Source of the DNA: Ignavibacteriota bacterium
GTDB taxonomy: Bacteria; Bacteroidota; Ignavibacteria; Kapaibacteriales; UBA2268
Assembly: GCA_019637995.1 (NCBI GenBank)
Contig: JAHBUQ010000002.1
Coordinates: 821,428-885,427, forward strand
Length of the DNA: 64,000 bases
Reading direction: 5' to 3'
Shown: piece after piece, positions 1 to 8,010 of the stretch
Layout: every line of letters begins with the position of its first letter
Position numbering within the stretch: the first letter of the stretch is position 1
The notes under the pieces: generated by a model
What the model saw: the letters and a program-made list of their open reading frames with translations, nothing else
Told to the model about the DNA's origin: nothing
Databases searched by the model: none
Position numbers and translations under genes: made by a program

Positions 1-1065
1 AACACTTCTAATGCCAAGCATCAATCTGAAACCAGCTGAATATGGCTTAAAATCTTTATTCTTATAAAAATTAAAAAATACGCCTTTCACTGTTTTCCCG
101 TTATGCATTGCAAATTGAGGATTATATCTGGTTTCAGTGATATGTATTCCGTAGAAATCGGAAAAATCAATATTACTTTTTACTTCAGACCAATCAAAAT
201 CAAGCGAGCCGATTAATTGAAATGGTGTAGTCGTACCAATGCCAATGCTAATTATTCCAAGCTCTCCGAATATTCCAAGCATCGCAAGCCCGCGGGCAGT
301 ATTGACAGTAGGTACATTAGGCGAAGTAGGATACCACATAAGCCCTGTATCCTCCCAAACCATACTCCTTTTGTAGCCGGACATTTTAATAATATTCAGT
401 TCACATTTCAATGGTATTTCAGAATTATCCGAAAGCCAGCCCTCACCATTGAACATTGTTGCAAGTTCTCCAATTGTCAAGCCGTGAATGTATGGAATCC
501 TGGCTATACCAACAAATGACTCCATTCCTGCTTCGAGGACATTGCCATCAATATTATTGCCGCCAAGAGGGTTTGGTCTGTCGAGAACATAGACAGGTTT
601 TCCGTTCTCGGCAGCAGCCTGCAGAACCCTGAAAAGCGAGCTGATATATGTATATGACCTCACCCCAATATCCTGAATATCGGCTACAATTGCATCGCAT
701 TTTGCAAGTAGCGAATTGCCGGGCTTTTTGATGTCACTATAAAGTGAGTAAACCGGAACGCCAAAAAGATTGTCATTATCTACCTTAACACCTGCCGGAA
801 CTGAAGTGAAAAAGCCGTGCTCAGGTGTTAAAATTCCGATTAAATCCACATCATCGGAGGTAGCAAGTATTTCGGCGGTGAGTCTGCCATCTGAAGCTCT
901 ACCGGTCGAATTTGTGAACAAAAAGACCTTCATTCCACTTAATTCAGCAAAATTATTTGATTCAAGGACATCTATTCCGTTTTTTACCTGAGACTGCAAA
1001 TTAACCGATAAAAATGAACTAAGGATTACAAATATTAAAGCAAATATTTTGGTAAATGAATACAT
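1..1065 (-). CDS. Exo-beta-N-acetylmuramidase NamZ-type protein (DUF1343), 3' end outside window
   Basis: The minus strand is open from an ATG at 1065 to the window edge, giving 355 residues without a stop, so the C-terminus is missing. The first ~25 residues are a hydrophobic signal peptide ending near LQSQ, so the product is exported. The body has the DUF1343 landmarks: FTNSTGR, LTPEHGF, a DIQDIGVRSYTYI stretch, VLDRPNPLGG and TGLMWYPTSPN. This family includes NamZ, which removes terminal N-acetylmuramic acid from peptidoglycan fragments, so a role in wall turnover or recycling is likely. It starts 3 bases after the stop of map and is probably co-transcribed with it. Family call is firm; exact substrate is inferred. 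Confidence 0.85.
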   Translation of the reverse strand, partial: MYSFTKIFALIFVILSSFLSVNLQSQVKNGIDVLESNNFAELSGMKVFLFTNSTGRASDGRLTAEILATSDDVDLIGILTPEHGFFTSVPAGVKVDNDNLFGVPVYSLYSDIKKPGNSLLAKCDAIVADIQDIGVRSYTYISSLFRVLQAAAENGKPVYVLDRPNPLGGNNIDGNVLEAGMESFVGIARIPYIHGLTIGELATMFNGEGWLSDNSEIPLKCELNIIKMSGYKRSMVWEDTGLMWYPTSPNVPTVNTARGLAMLGIFGELGIISIGIGTTTPFQLIGSLDFDWSEVKSNIDFSDFYGIHITETRYNPQFAMHNGKTVKGVFFNFYKNKDFKPYSAGFRLMLGIRSV

Positions 1066-1068
1066 AAT

Positions 1069-1902
1069 TTATGAATATTTAATTGGAATTTCAGGAATAT
1101 AGCTGTCATCAGTGGGAATGAAATCGCCTTTTTTACGGAGTGCTTCTTCTACATATTCGAATGTAGAAAGTACTACTGCTTTACCACCGACAACTGCGAC
1201 ATCATGTTCAAAATGAGCTGAAGGCATTTTATCTTTTGTTACAACAGTCCATTTGTCATTTAGTGTGTAAACATCAGGTTTGCCAAGATTAATCATAGGT
1301 TCAATTGCAAGTACGATGCCATTTTTCATTACCGGTCCTCTTCGAGCATGACCAAAATTAGGTACTTGTGGCGGCTCGTGCATTTTTCTTCCCAGCCCGT
1401 GTCCGACAAGTTCCCTTACGACACCATAGCCGTTTTGCTCGCAATGCTTCTGAATTGCATAACTGATATCACCAATTTTATTGAACTGCTTAACTTGCTC
1501 AATGCCAATCAAAAGAGACTCATAAGTAACTTTCATAAGTCTTTTTTTCTCTTCACTTACCTCACCAATTGCAAAAGTATAAGCGTGATCACCGTAGAAA
1601 CCATTCATAAAAGCACCACAATCAACTGATACAATGTCACCTTCCTGAAGCTCATGGTCGTTTGGTATTCCATGAACCACCTGCTCATTAACTGATGTGC
1701 AAAGAGTATTCGGGTATTTATAAAGCCCGAGAAATCCGGGTTTGGCGCCATTGTCCCGAATGAAAGTCTCAGCTAATTTGTCTAAATACAAGGTCGTTAC
1801 TCCCGGACGAATCGCTTCGGCTATCACTCCAAGAGTACGGGATACAATTTGTGCTGACTGTCTGATTAATTCGACCTCAGCAGGTCTTTTAAAATCTATC
1901 AT
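1069..1902 (-). CDS. map: Type I methionine aminopeptidase
   Basis: Removes the initiator methionine from nascent proteins in the cytoplasm. The five metal ligands of the pita-bread fold are visible: Asp in DCGAF, Asp in GDHAYTF, His in GHGLGRKMHEPP, Glu in EPMI and Glu in HFEHDVAV. Length (277 residues) fits the family. The frame is open up to 1965, but family members begin close to MIDFKRPAEVELIRQ, and a promoter-like box at 1939-1946 would put the transcript start downstream of the 1965 codon. An intermediate start at 1929 is possible. It is followed 3 bases later by the NamZ-type gene, suggesting a two-gene unit, and is divergent from the fetAB-like genes. Confidence 0.95.
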   Translation of the reverse strand: MIDFKRPAEVELIRQSAQIVSRTLGVIAEAIRPGVTTLYLDKLAETFIRDNGAKPGFLGLYKYPNTLCTSVNEQVVHGIPNDHELQEGDIVSVDCGAFMNGFYGDHAYTFAIGEVSEEKKRLMKVTYESLLIGIEQVKQFNKIGDISYAIQKHCEQNGYGVVRELVGHGLGRKMHEPPQVPNFGHARRGPVMKNGIVLAIEPMINLGKPDVYTLNDKWTVVTKDKMPSAHFEHDVAVVGGKAVVLSTFEYVEEALRKKGDFIPTDDSYIPEIPIKYS

Positions 1903-1938
1903 TCCAAGAATTCTTCTTATTAAATTCATATGAAAATG

Positions 1939-1965
1939 CAAAAGTAGTAAAAAATTTACAGTCAA
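1939..1965 (-). promoter_or_regulatory. Candidate Bacteroidota-type promoter for map
   Basis: On the minus strand the -7 element TACTTTTG (1939-1946) matches TAnnTTTG. An upstream TTG lies 16 bases away, shorter than the usual ~19, so only the -7 box is convincing. If real, transcription starts near 1933 and the long upstream start codon at 1965 cannot be used. Confidence 0.4.
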
Positions 1966-2071
1966 TTGTTATTCAATATAATATTTTTATAATTATTAAT
2001 GAATTATTTTCTTGTAAAAATTTAAATTTTGCAATTATTTTGTTGATATTTTTTCAATTTTCGATTTTTAA

Positions 2072-2102
2072 TTTCTAAAATGCTAAATTATAATTACATT
2101 TG
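2072..2102 (+). promoter_or_regulatory. Candidate promoter for the fetAB-like operon
   Basis: TTTC (2072-2075), 19 bases, then TACATTTG (2095-2102): one mismatch to the Bacteroidota consensus TTTG-N19-TAnnTTTG. The ATG at 2107 follows the -7 box by only four bases, so the mRNA would be leaderless or nearly so, and the upstream ATG at 2080 would lie outside the transcript. Confidence 0.5.
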
Positions 2103-2106
2103 TAAA

Positions 2107-2733
2107 ATGAAACCATTGATTGAATTTGTAAATATTAATAAAAAATTTGGCGACAGGACGATATATAATCCTCCTTTGAATTTTGCAATTAATTCAGGTG
2201 ATAAATTTGGAATTTCAGGGAATTCAGGGGCAGGAAAATCAACTGCTTTAAATTTAATTATGGGTTTTGTTGAGCCTGATGAAGGAGAAATATATATTGA
2301 TAATAACCCGAATAATCCGGCTATTATAAATAATTTCCGAAAAAAATGCTTTTGGATTCCTCAAAGTTTTAATTTTCTAAAAGGCATAAAAGTAATTGAA
2401 GCAATTGAAAAGCCATTTAATTTTGAAATAAATAAAAGTATCAAGCCCGATCAAAATAAAATTCTTGAATTTATGGAGAAGGTTAAGCTCAACAGCAAAC
2501 TGCTCGAAAGTGATATTAACGAGTTATCAGGAGGTGAAAGACAAAGAATATGTACCGTGATAGCTATGCTACTTGACAGGGATATTATAATTCTTGATGA
2601 GCCAACATCTAATTTGGATATGGAGATAAGCGACGGAATTATTGATATGTTTTTTGGTTCGGGAAAAACAATTATTATCTCTACCCACGATAAATCAATA
2701 TATGATAAGTGCAATATTGTCATAAGGTTGTAA
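2107..2733 (+). CDS. ABC transporter ATP-binding protein, FetA/YbbL type
   Basis: Cytoplasmic ATPase subunit of an ABC exporter. Visible in order: Walker A GNSGAGKST (about residue 40), signature LSGGERQR (about 140), Walker B IIILDEPTSNLD and the H-loop STHD. At 208 residues it is a stand-alone nucleotide-binding domain. Its stop TAA overlaps the start of the membrane subunit by one base (TAATG), so the two are translationally coupled. The partner belongs to UPF0014, the FetB family, which in E. coli exports iron; substrate here is inferred from that pairing. Start 2107 is preferred over 2080 because the family begins near this point and a promoter box lies between the two ATGs. Confidence 0.85.
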   Translation: MKPLIEFVNINKKFGDRTIYNPPLNFAINSGDKFGISGNSGAGKSTALNLIMGFVEPDEGEIYIDNNPNNPAIINNFRKKCFWIPQSFNFLKGIKVIEAIEKPFNFEINKSIKPDQNKILEFMEKVKLNSKLLESDINELSGGERQRICTVIAMLLDRDIIILDEPTSNLDMEISDGIIDMFFGSGKTIIISTHDKSIYDKCNIVIRL

Positions 2734-3542
2734 TGAACGGAAATGATATTACATGGCTCGGTTTAGGTTTTGGAATATTGTCGCTGTTATTGCCAATTGC
2801 CATACTTATTAAGTATAAAACCAACCTTGCAAAGCCTACTATAATAGCCTTTTCAAGAATGTTAGTTCAGCTTGCATTTCTGGGGTTATATTTAAAATAT
2901 ATTTTTGAACTTGATTCAATTTATTTGAATATTCTTTGGATAATTATTATGATGATAGCTGCAGGTTTTTCAGTAACAAACAGAAGTGAGTTACCGCTCA
3001 GGTCATTCCTTCTGCCCGTAACTGGAGCAGTTCTGACTAATGTTCTAATCAATGCTACGTTCTTTGCAATATTAATTCTCGGTCCCGAAAAAACCTCATC
3101 TGCAAGATACCTCATTCCAATTATGGGAATGGTAATTGGTAATACACTGACTTCTTCTATTGTGGGAATAAGGTCATATATAAATGTTGTGACAAAAAAT
3201 GAGGACGAATATAAATTCAATCTGATGAGCGGGGCTGATTTCAAAGAAGCTCAGCAGGATTTTATAGCTTTTGCTTTACGTGATGCTCTTAATCCCGGAA
3301 TAGCCTCAACTGCTGTAATAGGATTGATTTGGCTACCCGGAATGATGACAGGACAAATTCTCGGAGGCAGCGACCCTTTGACAGCTATTAAATATCAAAT
3401 TGTTATTATAACTACAATTTTTGTAGGAAGCGTAATAACCCTCTTAGTAGCAATACATCTAATCAAAAGAATGACTTTTGATGATTATGGAAATTTAAAC
3501 CGTAATTTGATTAATTCAGGAAAAAATGGCTCAGATAGATGA
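2733..3542 (+). CDS. fetB: ABC transporter permease, UPF0014 family (FetB-like)
   Basis: Integral inner-membrane protein of 269 residues with about seven hydrophobic segments and a cytoplasmic stretch after GMVIGNTLTSS, the region most conserved in UPF0014. The following SGADFKEAQQDFIAFALRDAL and IGLIWLPGMMTGQILGGSDP match the family, which with FetA forms an iron exporter in E. coli. Start is the ATG overlapping the ATPase stop; longer upstream codons in the same frame lie inside the ATPase gene. Its own stop overlaps the next ATG (ATGA), coupling it to a small lipoprotein. Iron as substrate is an inference from the family. Confidence 0.85.
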   Translation: MNGNDITWLGLGFGILSLLLPIAILIKYKTNLAKPTIIAFSRMLVQLAFLGLYLKYIFELDSIYLNILWIIIMMIAAGFSVTNRSELPLRSFLLPVTGAVLTNVLINATFFAILILGPEKTSSARYLIPIMGMVIGNTLTSSIVGIRSYINVVTKNEDEYKFNLMSGADFKEAQQDFIAFALRDALNPGIASTAVIGLIWLPGMMTGQILGGSDPLTAIKYQIVIITTIFVGSVITLLVAIHLIKRMTFDDYGNLNRNLINSGKNGSDR

Positions 3543-3985
3543 AATTATTTAATATTATTGTTATACTCGTTTCATTCAGTAGTTGTTCTTATTACTATGT
3601 GAATATTGCCGATGGAAAAAGTAAGAAAATTAGATTTGTTAATGAAGTTGTAGCAAATTATGAAAGTGTGGATAGCATTCTGACTAATAGCGAATTTTAT
3701 GACCCTAATATATCAAAAAATATACGGCTTGGATATTCTTTTCGTCTTGAATTTAGTGAAAGAAAGCTGATTCTTTATAAGAATAAAAAATTAACTTTTT
3801 ATAGTAGGCATTTTAAGCATAAAAACGAAACATATTATGATGTTTTAACACATGAAATCAGTTTTTTATTCGAAGGTTCTGATAAGGGTATTATTGCCTA
3901 CTTCATTTTTATAGATGGTAAGTGGATACTTTCATCATTAATTGAAACTAATAAAGATAGAATTGATAGTTTATATTATGATTAA
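3539..3985 (+). CDS. Small predicted lipoprotein of unknown function
   Basis: 148 residues beginning MKLFNIIVILVSFSSCSY: a short lipoprotein signal peptide with the lipobox cysteine at about residue 16. The mature part is lysine- and tyrosine-rich and contains no motif I recognise. Its ATG overlaps the stop of the UPF0014 permease (ATGA), so it is translationally coupled to that exporter. It is also the last gene before the Rhs island, so it could be island cargo; the overlap makes membership of the exporter operon more likely. Base composition is very AT-rich. Confidence 0.7.
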   Translation: MKLFNIIVILVSFSSCSYYYVNIADGKSKKIRFVNEVVANYESVDSILTNSEFYDPNISKNIRLGYSFRLEFSERKLILYKNKKLTFYSRHFKHKNETYYDVLTHEISFLFEGSDKGIIAYFIFIDGKWILSSLIETNKDRIDSLYYD

Positions 3986-4079
3986 TGATGAAGTAAATAA
4001 GTCATATGAAAACTAATCCTTTCATCTTTGTTCAACTTTTAATCAAGGTTTATTACCACATGAATCATTCACTCCTGAC

Positions 4080-4276
4080 AAATGGACTTATGGCTACAAA
4101 TATAATCATGCGGGAGTGCATGAGCAGAAGCGAATGCTTACCAGTCCGCATGGGGATGGTGAGTATGATGATGAAGGAATTAAAGTTTTTGCACACCAAT
4201 GGGAATACTATATGACAGGAGCTTTTGGTGAGGAAATAGTGCAGTATAAGGGCTTTCAGACGTCTGCGGATGTAGG
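4080..4276 (+). repeat. Rhs core segment, copy A of a direct repeat
   Basis: Begins at the codons for KWTYGYK and ends at QTSADVG. Copy B lies at 6381-6577. By eye about nine bases in ten match and both copies end at the same codon, after which the sequences are unrelated. Such shared core ends are the recombination boundary expected between Rhs tips. Confidence 0.85.
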
Positions 4277-5468
4277 AATGGGACCGGAGAGAAAAGTATA
4301 TCTTGGGGCTTATCGCTACCGGGCAGGTGGTGAACTGCTGTACCATCACGACGGGACTAAAGAGGTGAACTTCACAGATAATAACGGCTCTGTTCGTCTT
4401 GTTGTACGTCAGAATGGCACGGCTTTTGATACTTTACACTTTGATTATAAACCATTTGGTGATACTTTGTGGACTTCCGGTGGAAATATGAGCCGAGATA
4501 ACTTCGACGGTAGTATTTATGATTCTGAATCCGATTTGCAAATGCTTGGCTTCCGTATGTACGATAATGAAACGGGACGCTTCACCACGCCAGACCTGCT
4601 GTGGAGTGCCTTCCCTGCTCAAACGCCATACCATTATGCGTACAACTCACCGCTGACTTATCGAGACCCGAGCGGGCTGGCGCCTGAGAAGGAGAAGGAA
4701 GGGGAAGAGTTGCTTGATTTAAATCCGGAAGATGTTAGCGGTGGCTATTATTTTAGTATTTGGCAAGAACAAGAAGCTATCAGATACAACGGGATGATAG
4801 ATTATTGGAATAGCATTTTTGCCGAACTTGATGCAACATTTGGAAATGTAATGAAATTGAATGATTTTAATTTGTCTTATGGTGGTGGTAGCGGTGGAAG
4901 GACTGCCGAAGGTAAAGGTGCTGAGAATGGACAAGGAGGGAATACAACGGATGATAATGAACAAGGAAATAACCAGCTTCAAAATGATGGTAAATCCGAG
5001 AAGGATGCTACTGATATGTATAAAGATGACCCAAGCAAATCTACTGTGCTTCAGGATATTTCTAAAGAATCAAGAGAAAAATCATGGAATCAAACTGTAA
5101 GAGATCAAAAAACTAATAAACAAGAAGCAGGTGGTACAATACGTAAGAGTCAAGAGGAAAAACAAGTAGTAGTACCAGCCCAGCAAATAGGGGCATCAGA
5201 AATTGATCCTTTTTATATTAGTGGAGATTTTGTCCAACCGATTGATTTTGAAAGTTACAACGTTTTAGCAACTTATCATGGTCATGGAATCATTGCATCA
5301 GGTCAGTTCCCAAATTTTAACGATTTGGGTACTTTTATGAGTGGTAGACGTTATACGAATATAAGATATCATATTACATATATTACAATAAATCCACAAA
5401 GGGTATTCGTGTGGGATAACCATAGTGGACGTGGTTTCATTTTTTGTCCAACAGTTTGGATTAGATAA
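4116..5468 (+). CDS. Orphan Rhs C-terminal tip with variable domain (DUF4329/JAB-like)
   Basis: 450 residues from a GTG. Residues ~1-190 are the end of an Rhs/YD-repeat protein and finish with the Rhs-associated core: GFRMYDNETGRFTTPD, YHYAYNSPLTYRDPSGL. The remainder is a variable tip: a Gly/Asn/Gln-rich linker, then a domain with YHGHG followed by FPNFNDLG. The spacing resembles the HxH...PSxxD metal site of JAB/MPN and DUF4329 domains, with Asn for Ser. The frame is open upstream to 4017 with no ATG and no signal peptide, so this is probably a 5'-truncated, displaced Rhs end rather than an intact polymorphic toxin. A secreted LRR protein follows 15 bases after the stop and is the positional candidate for an immunity protein. 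Toxicity is inferred. Confidence 0.75.
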   Translation: MHEQKRMLTSPHGDGEYDDEGIKVFAHQWEYYMTGAFGEEIVQYKGFQTSADVGMGPERKVYLGAYRYRAGGELLYHHDGTKEVNFTDNNGSVRLVVRQNGTAFDTLHFDYKPFGDTLWTSGGNMSRDNFDGSIYDSESDLQMLGFRMYDNETGRFTTPDLLWSAFPAQTPYHYAYNSPLTYRDPSGLAPEKEKEGEELLDLNPEDVSGGYYFSIWQEQEAIRYNGMIDYWNSIFAELDATFGNVMKLNDFNLSYGGGSGGRTAEGKGAENGQGGNTTDDNEQGNNQLQNDGKSEKDATDMYKDDPSKSTVLQDISKESREKSWNQTVRDQKTNKQEAGGTIRKSQEEKQVVVPAQQIGASEIDPFYISGDFVQPIDFESYNVLATYHGHGIIASGQFPNFNDLGTFMSGRRYTNIRYHITYITINPQRVFVWDNHSGRGFIFCPTVWIR

Positions 5469-5483
5469 TTATAGGGTGAAGTT

Positions 5484-6329
5484 ATGATTAAGTTTTCCAT
5501 TTCTTGCATTTTTTGTGTATTTTTATTTAATTTACCAATTAAAGCAAATGATTGTAAATTTGGCTTAATAAAACTAAATATTGTAGAAGATACAATATAT
5601 TCAATAATTCTTGAAGATTATGAAAAATGTTTTCCAAAATATGTATTCAATTTTCCTGAAGTAAAGAGATTGCTTATAAAGGACAGCTTCTACGAAGAAG
5701 TTCCTCCTGAAATATCTTTAATGAGTGATCTTAAAGAATTGAGAATTGTAGGATGTCTTGAACTTAATTATAATAATCTTTTTGATAATTTGAAAAAAAA
5801 TAATTTAATCAAACTTTCCCTTGAATTAAATAATCTTACAACAATACCAAAAAATATTTCAGAATTAAAAACAATAGAATATGTATCTTTTTGTAATAAT
5901 TTTATTGAAGATGTACCAAAAGAGTTGTTGGAATTAAATGATTTGCGAATTCTCCATTTGATATCTAATAATATTCTACGATTTGAAACTTTTCCAAACA
6001 GAAGTTATTCGATTGAACATTTGTCTTTAGCACAAAACAATTTAAAAACTTTGCCGCAAGGAATAGAAAATCTAAAGAATTTAAAACGATTAAATTTATC
6101 AGATAATCCTGAACTTGAGCTTGAAGATATAATTGATTTTATTGATGATTTTGTTGAATTAGAAATGTTGTTCATAAATGGTTGTAAACCTCCCAAAGGA
6201 ATTCCAAAAAATATTGAAATTTTAAAAAAAGTAAAGTATATTTCCGGTCATGATATTTTTTCCATAGATGAACTAAAAAAATTAAGAGAGATGGGAATTA
6301 ATATAAGTATTCCTAAAACTGATTGGTAA
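5484..6329 (+). CDS. Secreted leucine-rich repeat protein next to the Rhs tip
   Basis: 281 residues. An N-terminal signal peptide (about 22 residues, ending near PIKAN) is followed by roughly eight leucine-rich repeats of the L..L.L..N.L..IP type, for example NNLTTIPKNIS and NNLKTLPQGIEN. The C-terminus ends in IPKTDW, like the IDWY end of the cytoplasmic LRR protein at 38065-38994. It starts 15 bases after the Rhs tip and is probably translated from the same mRNA (AGGGTGAAGTT before the ATG). A binding or immunity role against the Rhs tip is suggested by position only; LRR proteins have many functions. Confidence 0.75.
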   Translation: MIKFSISCIFCVFLFNLPIKANDCKFGLIKLNIVEDTIYSIILEDYEKCFPKYVFNFPEVKRLLIKDSFYEEVPPEISLMSDLKELRIVGCLELNYNNLFDNLKKNNLIKLSLELNNLTTIPKNISELKTIEYVSFCNNFIEDVPKELLELNDLRILHLISNNILRFETFPNRSYSIEHLSLAQNNLKTLPQGIENLKNLKRLNLSDNPELELEDIIDFIDDFVELEMLFINGCKPPKGIPKNIEILKKVKYISGHDIFSIDELKKLREMGINISIPKTDW

Positions 6330-6678
6330 CTGTTATTCTTCAGCTAACTGTAAATATCAAATAAATCACTCAATGCAAATAAATGGACTTATGGCTATAA
6401 AAATAATCATGCCGGAGTGCGTGAGCAGAAGCGTATACTTACAAGTCCGCATGGGGATGGTGATATTGATGATGAAGGAATTAAAGTTTTTGCTCATCTT
6501 TGGGAGTATTATATGACCGGTGCTTTTGGAGAGGAAATTGTGCAGTATAAGGGCTTTCAGACGTCTGCAGATGTTGGACGTTGTTTAATGTGTCTTTAAT
6601 GACTACTATTTTAAATATAGATGCAAGAAATATTTTCAATTTACGTTATCTTGTATTATGAAATGATTGAGGTGCATT
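6330..6678. other. Inter-gene stretch holding Rhs remnant B
   Basis: About 350 bases without an intact gene. It contains the truncated Rhs core copy (6381-6599) and then AT-rich sequence ending in a GAGGTG ribosome-binding site for hicA. Confidence 0.8.
6381..6599 (+). pseudogene. Truncated Rhs core fragment, copy B
   Basis: Reads KWTYGYKNNHAGVREQKR through GFQTSADVG, then leaves the Rhs sequence and stops at 6597-6599 after RCLMCL. It corresponds to copy A at 4080-4276 but has no Rhs core end and no tip domain. An in-frame stop at 6351 and no good start make it a remnant. It shows that at least two Rhs ends were inserted or duplicated here. Confidence 0.85.
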
Positions 6679-6933
6679 TTGAATGAAAAAAAGATACTAA
6701 AAAAAATTCTTTCCGGTTCAAAAAATATTGCGTTTGATGATTTTGTCAAGCTGATATTTTCTTTTGGCTTTTTTCTTGATAGAGAAAATGGAAGTCATCA
6801 TATTTTTAAGAGAAAAGGAATTATAGAGATGCTTAACATTCAAAATGTAAATGGTCAAGTAAAACCATATCAAGTTAAACAATTTTTGACAATTATTGAA
6901 AATTACGGTCTAAAAATGGAGGAGACGAAATGA
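6679..6933 (+). CDS. hicA: HicA-family toxin (mRNA interferase)
   Basis: 84 residues. HicA proteins have a double-stranded-RNA-binding fold and cleave mRNA using a conserved His; here GSHHIFKR holds that His, preceded by GFFLDRE and followed by the short PYQVKQFLTIIENYGL helix. The best start is a TTG at 6679 because GAGGTG at 6669-6674 lies five bases upstream; the frame opens slightly earlier, at 6667. The stop overlaps the hicB start by four bases (ATGA), the usual toxin-antitoxin coupling. It lies inside the Rhs remnant island, a common setting for such modules. Confidence 0.85.
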   Translation: MNEKKILKKILSGSKNIAFDDFVKLIFSFGFFLDRENGSHHIFKRKGIIEMLNIQNVNGQVKPYQVKQFLTIIENYGLKMEETK

Positions 6934-7148
6934 AGGATTACCACATAAACATTTTTTTTAGTGATGAAGATGGTGGTTATATTGCTGATATACCCGATTT
7001 AAAATATTGTTCGGCATTTGGCAATACACCCGAAGAGGCATTGCAGGAAGTAATGATAGCAAAGAAACTATGGCTTGAATCATCAAAAATCAACGAAACA
7101 AAAATACCCAAACCAAGGTACAGACCAGCTCATTATCAATTAGCTTAA
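6930..7148 (+). CDS. hicB: HicB-family antitoxin
   Basis: 72 residues with the partial RNase-H-like HicB fold: YHINIFFSDEDGGYIADIPDL, then the CSAFGNTPEEALQEV helix segment. The C-terminal extension is short and lacks a clear ribbon-helix-helix or HTH, so operator binding is uncertain. It neutralises the HicA toxin by direct binding in characterised systems. The start ATG overlaps the hicA stop. Toxin-first order is typical of hicAB. Confidence 0.85.
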   Translation: MKDYHINIFFSDEDGGYIADIPDLKYCSAFGNTPEEALQEVMIAKKLWLESSKINETKIPKPRYRPAHYQLA

Positions 7149-7151
7149 GAT

Positions 7152-7172
7152 ATGCTCGTCTTCCGAATGTAC
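7152..7172 (+). repeat. Possible third Rhs core scrap
   Basis: The stretch around CTTCCGAATGTAC resembles the codons for GFRMY in copy A (around 4548-4563), with about 16 of 19 bases matching. It is immediately after hicB. Too short to be certain. Confidence 0.3.
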
Positions 7173-7290
7173 TTTTCAAATTGAGAATTGACAATGTGTC
7201 CTGTCCTTAATAACATTTTTTTATTGTCAGCCACTACGTAGTTGCGACCTGCAAATTCATTCTAAAATTTTCTCCACCAAAGATATAGCT

Positions 7291-8010
7291 CTAGCTTTTT
7301 TTGATTATGTTGAACGCCTTTTTTGATTTGTCGCTAACGGATATTTTACCATGCATTATAATATTTCCAAATTCTCCGGCTATAATTTTCTTGCCTATAG
7401 TTTCAAGTCCTGATTCAACTTCGTGTTTTAATTTATTTGTAAGTCCATCATCATTCTGAATAACTTCGACTAATTTCCCGAATTTAAAAAATACGGACGG
7501 TTTTTCTTCTTTCAGATATTCAATTCTCATCGAAAGCGGCAGGATATATGTTTTTTTACCATAATACTGAACTATTTTCTCGATTCCGCGATTGAAATTA
7601 AGAGGTTTGATGAAATTGGGTAAAAGTTCGCCTTGCGGAAAAATAGTTGTAACTGAATGTGGGTAATTCTCCAAAATTTCAGCTGAATATTTCAAGCTTT
7701 TCACTATTGATTTAGGCGAACTTTTATTTATCGAAAAGCCACCTAATTTAGTGAAGAATTTATATTTTTCAAGTTGTTCTTCGAGTATCATAATGAAAAA
7801 TTTTCTATCAAAATATTTTCTGTTAATCAGATAAACAAAGAATCCGTCCCACCATGTTGAATGGTTTGGTGCCAGAATTAAAGGTGCATCCAGAGGCACT
7901 TCAGGCACTTCACCAATGACGCTGATTGAATAAAAGCTCTTTTTAAGCAGCTTATAAATATATTGCTTAAATACTAAATCAGCCCATTTCTTATGGTCGG
8001 CGTAAATCAT
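7291..8010 (-). CDS. PlsC-like 1-acyl-glycerol-phosphate acyltransferase family protein, in carotenoid operon
   Basis: 239 residues of the LPLAT superfamily. Block I NHSTWWD (about residue 50) is the NHX4D catalytic motif; FPQGELLP (about 125) corresponds to block III FPEG. It transfers an acyl chain from a thioester to a hydroxyl at the membrane. The ATG overlaps the crtB stop by four bases, so it is the third gene of crtI-crtB-acyltransferase. That position suggests it acylates a carotenoid or carotenoid glycoside, as acyltransferases do in other pigment clusters, but an ordinary lipid substrate cannot be excluded. No glycosyltransferase or cyclase lies next to it. Confidence 0.8.
   Translation of the reverse strand: MIYADHKKWADLVFKQYIYKLLKKSFYSISVIGEVPEVPLDAPLILAPNHSTWWDGFFVYLINRKYFDRKFFIMILEEQLEKYKFFTKLGGFSINKSSPKSIVKSLKYSAEILENYPHSVTTIFPQGELLPNFIKPLNFNRGIEKIVQYYGKKTYILPLSMRIEYLKEEKPSVFFKFGKLVEVIQNDDGLTNKLKHEVESGLETIGKKIIAGEFGNIIMHGKISVSDKSKKAFNIIKKS

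Noticed and set aside
2080..2106. Longer start of the ABC ATPase
   Set aside because: The promoter-like TACATTTG lies inside this segment and the family begins at the later ATG.
4006..4215. 69-codon frame overlapping the Rhs tip start
   Set aside because: The Rhs frame is open across the same bases with clear family sequence, so this is a shadow.
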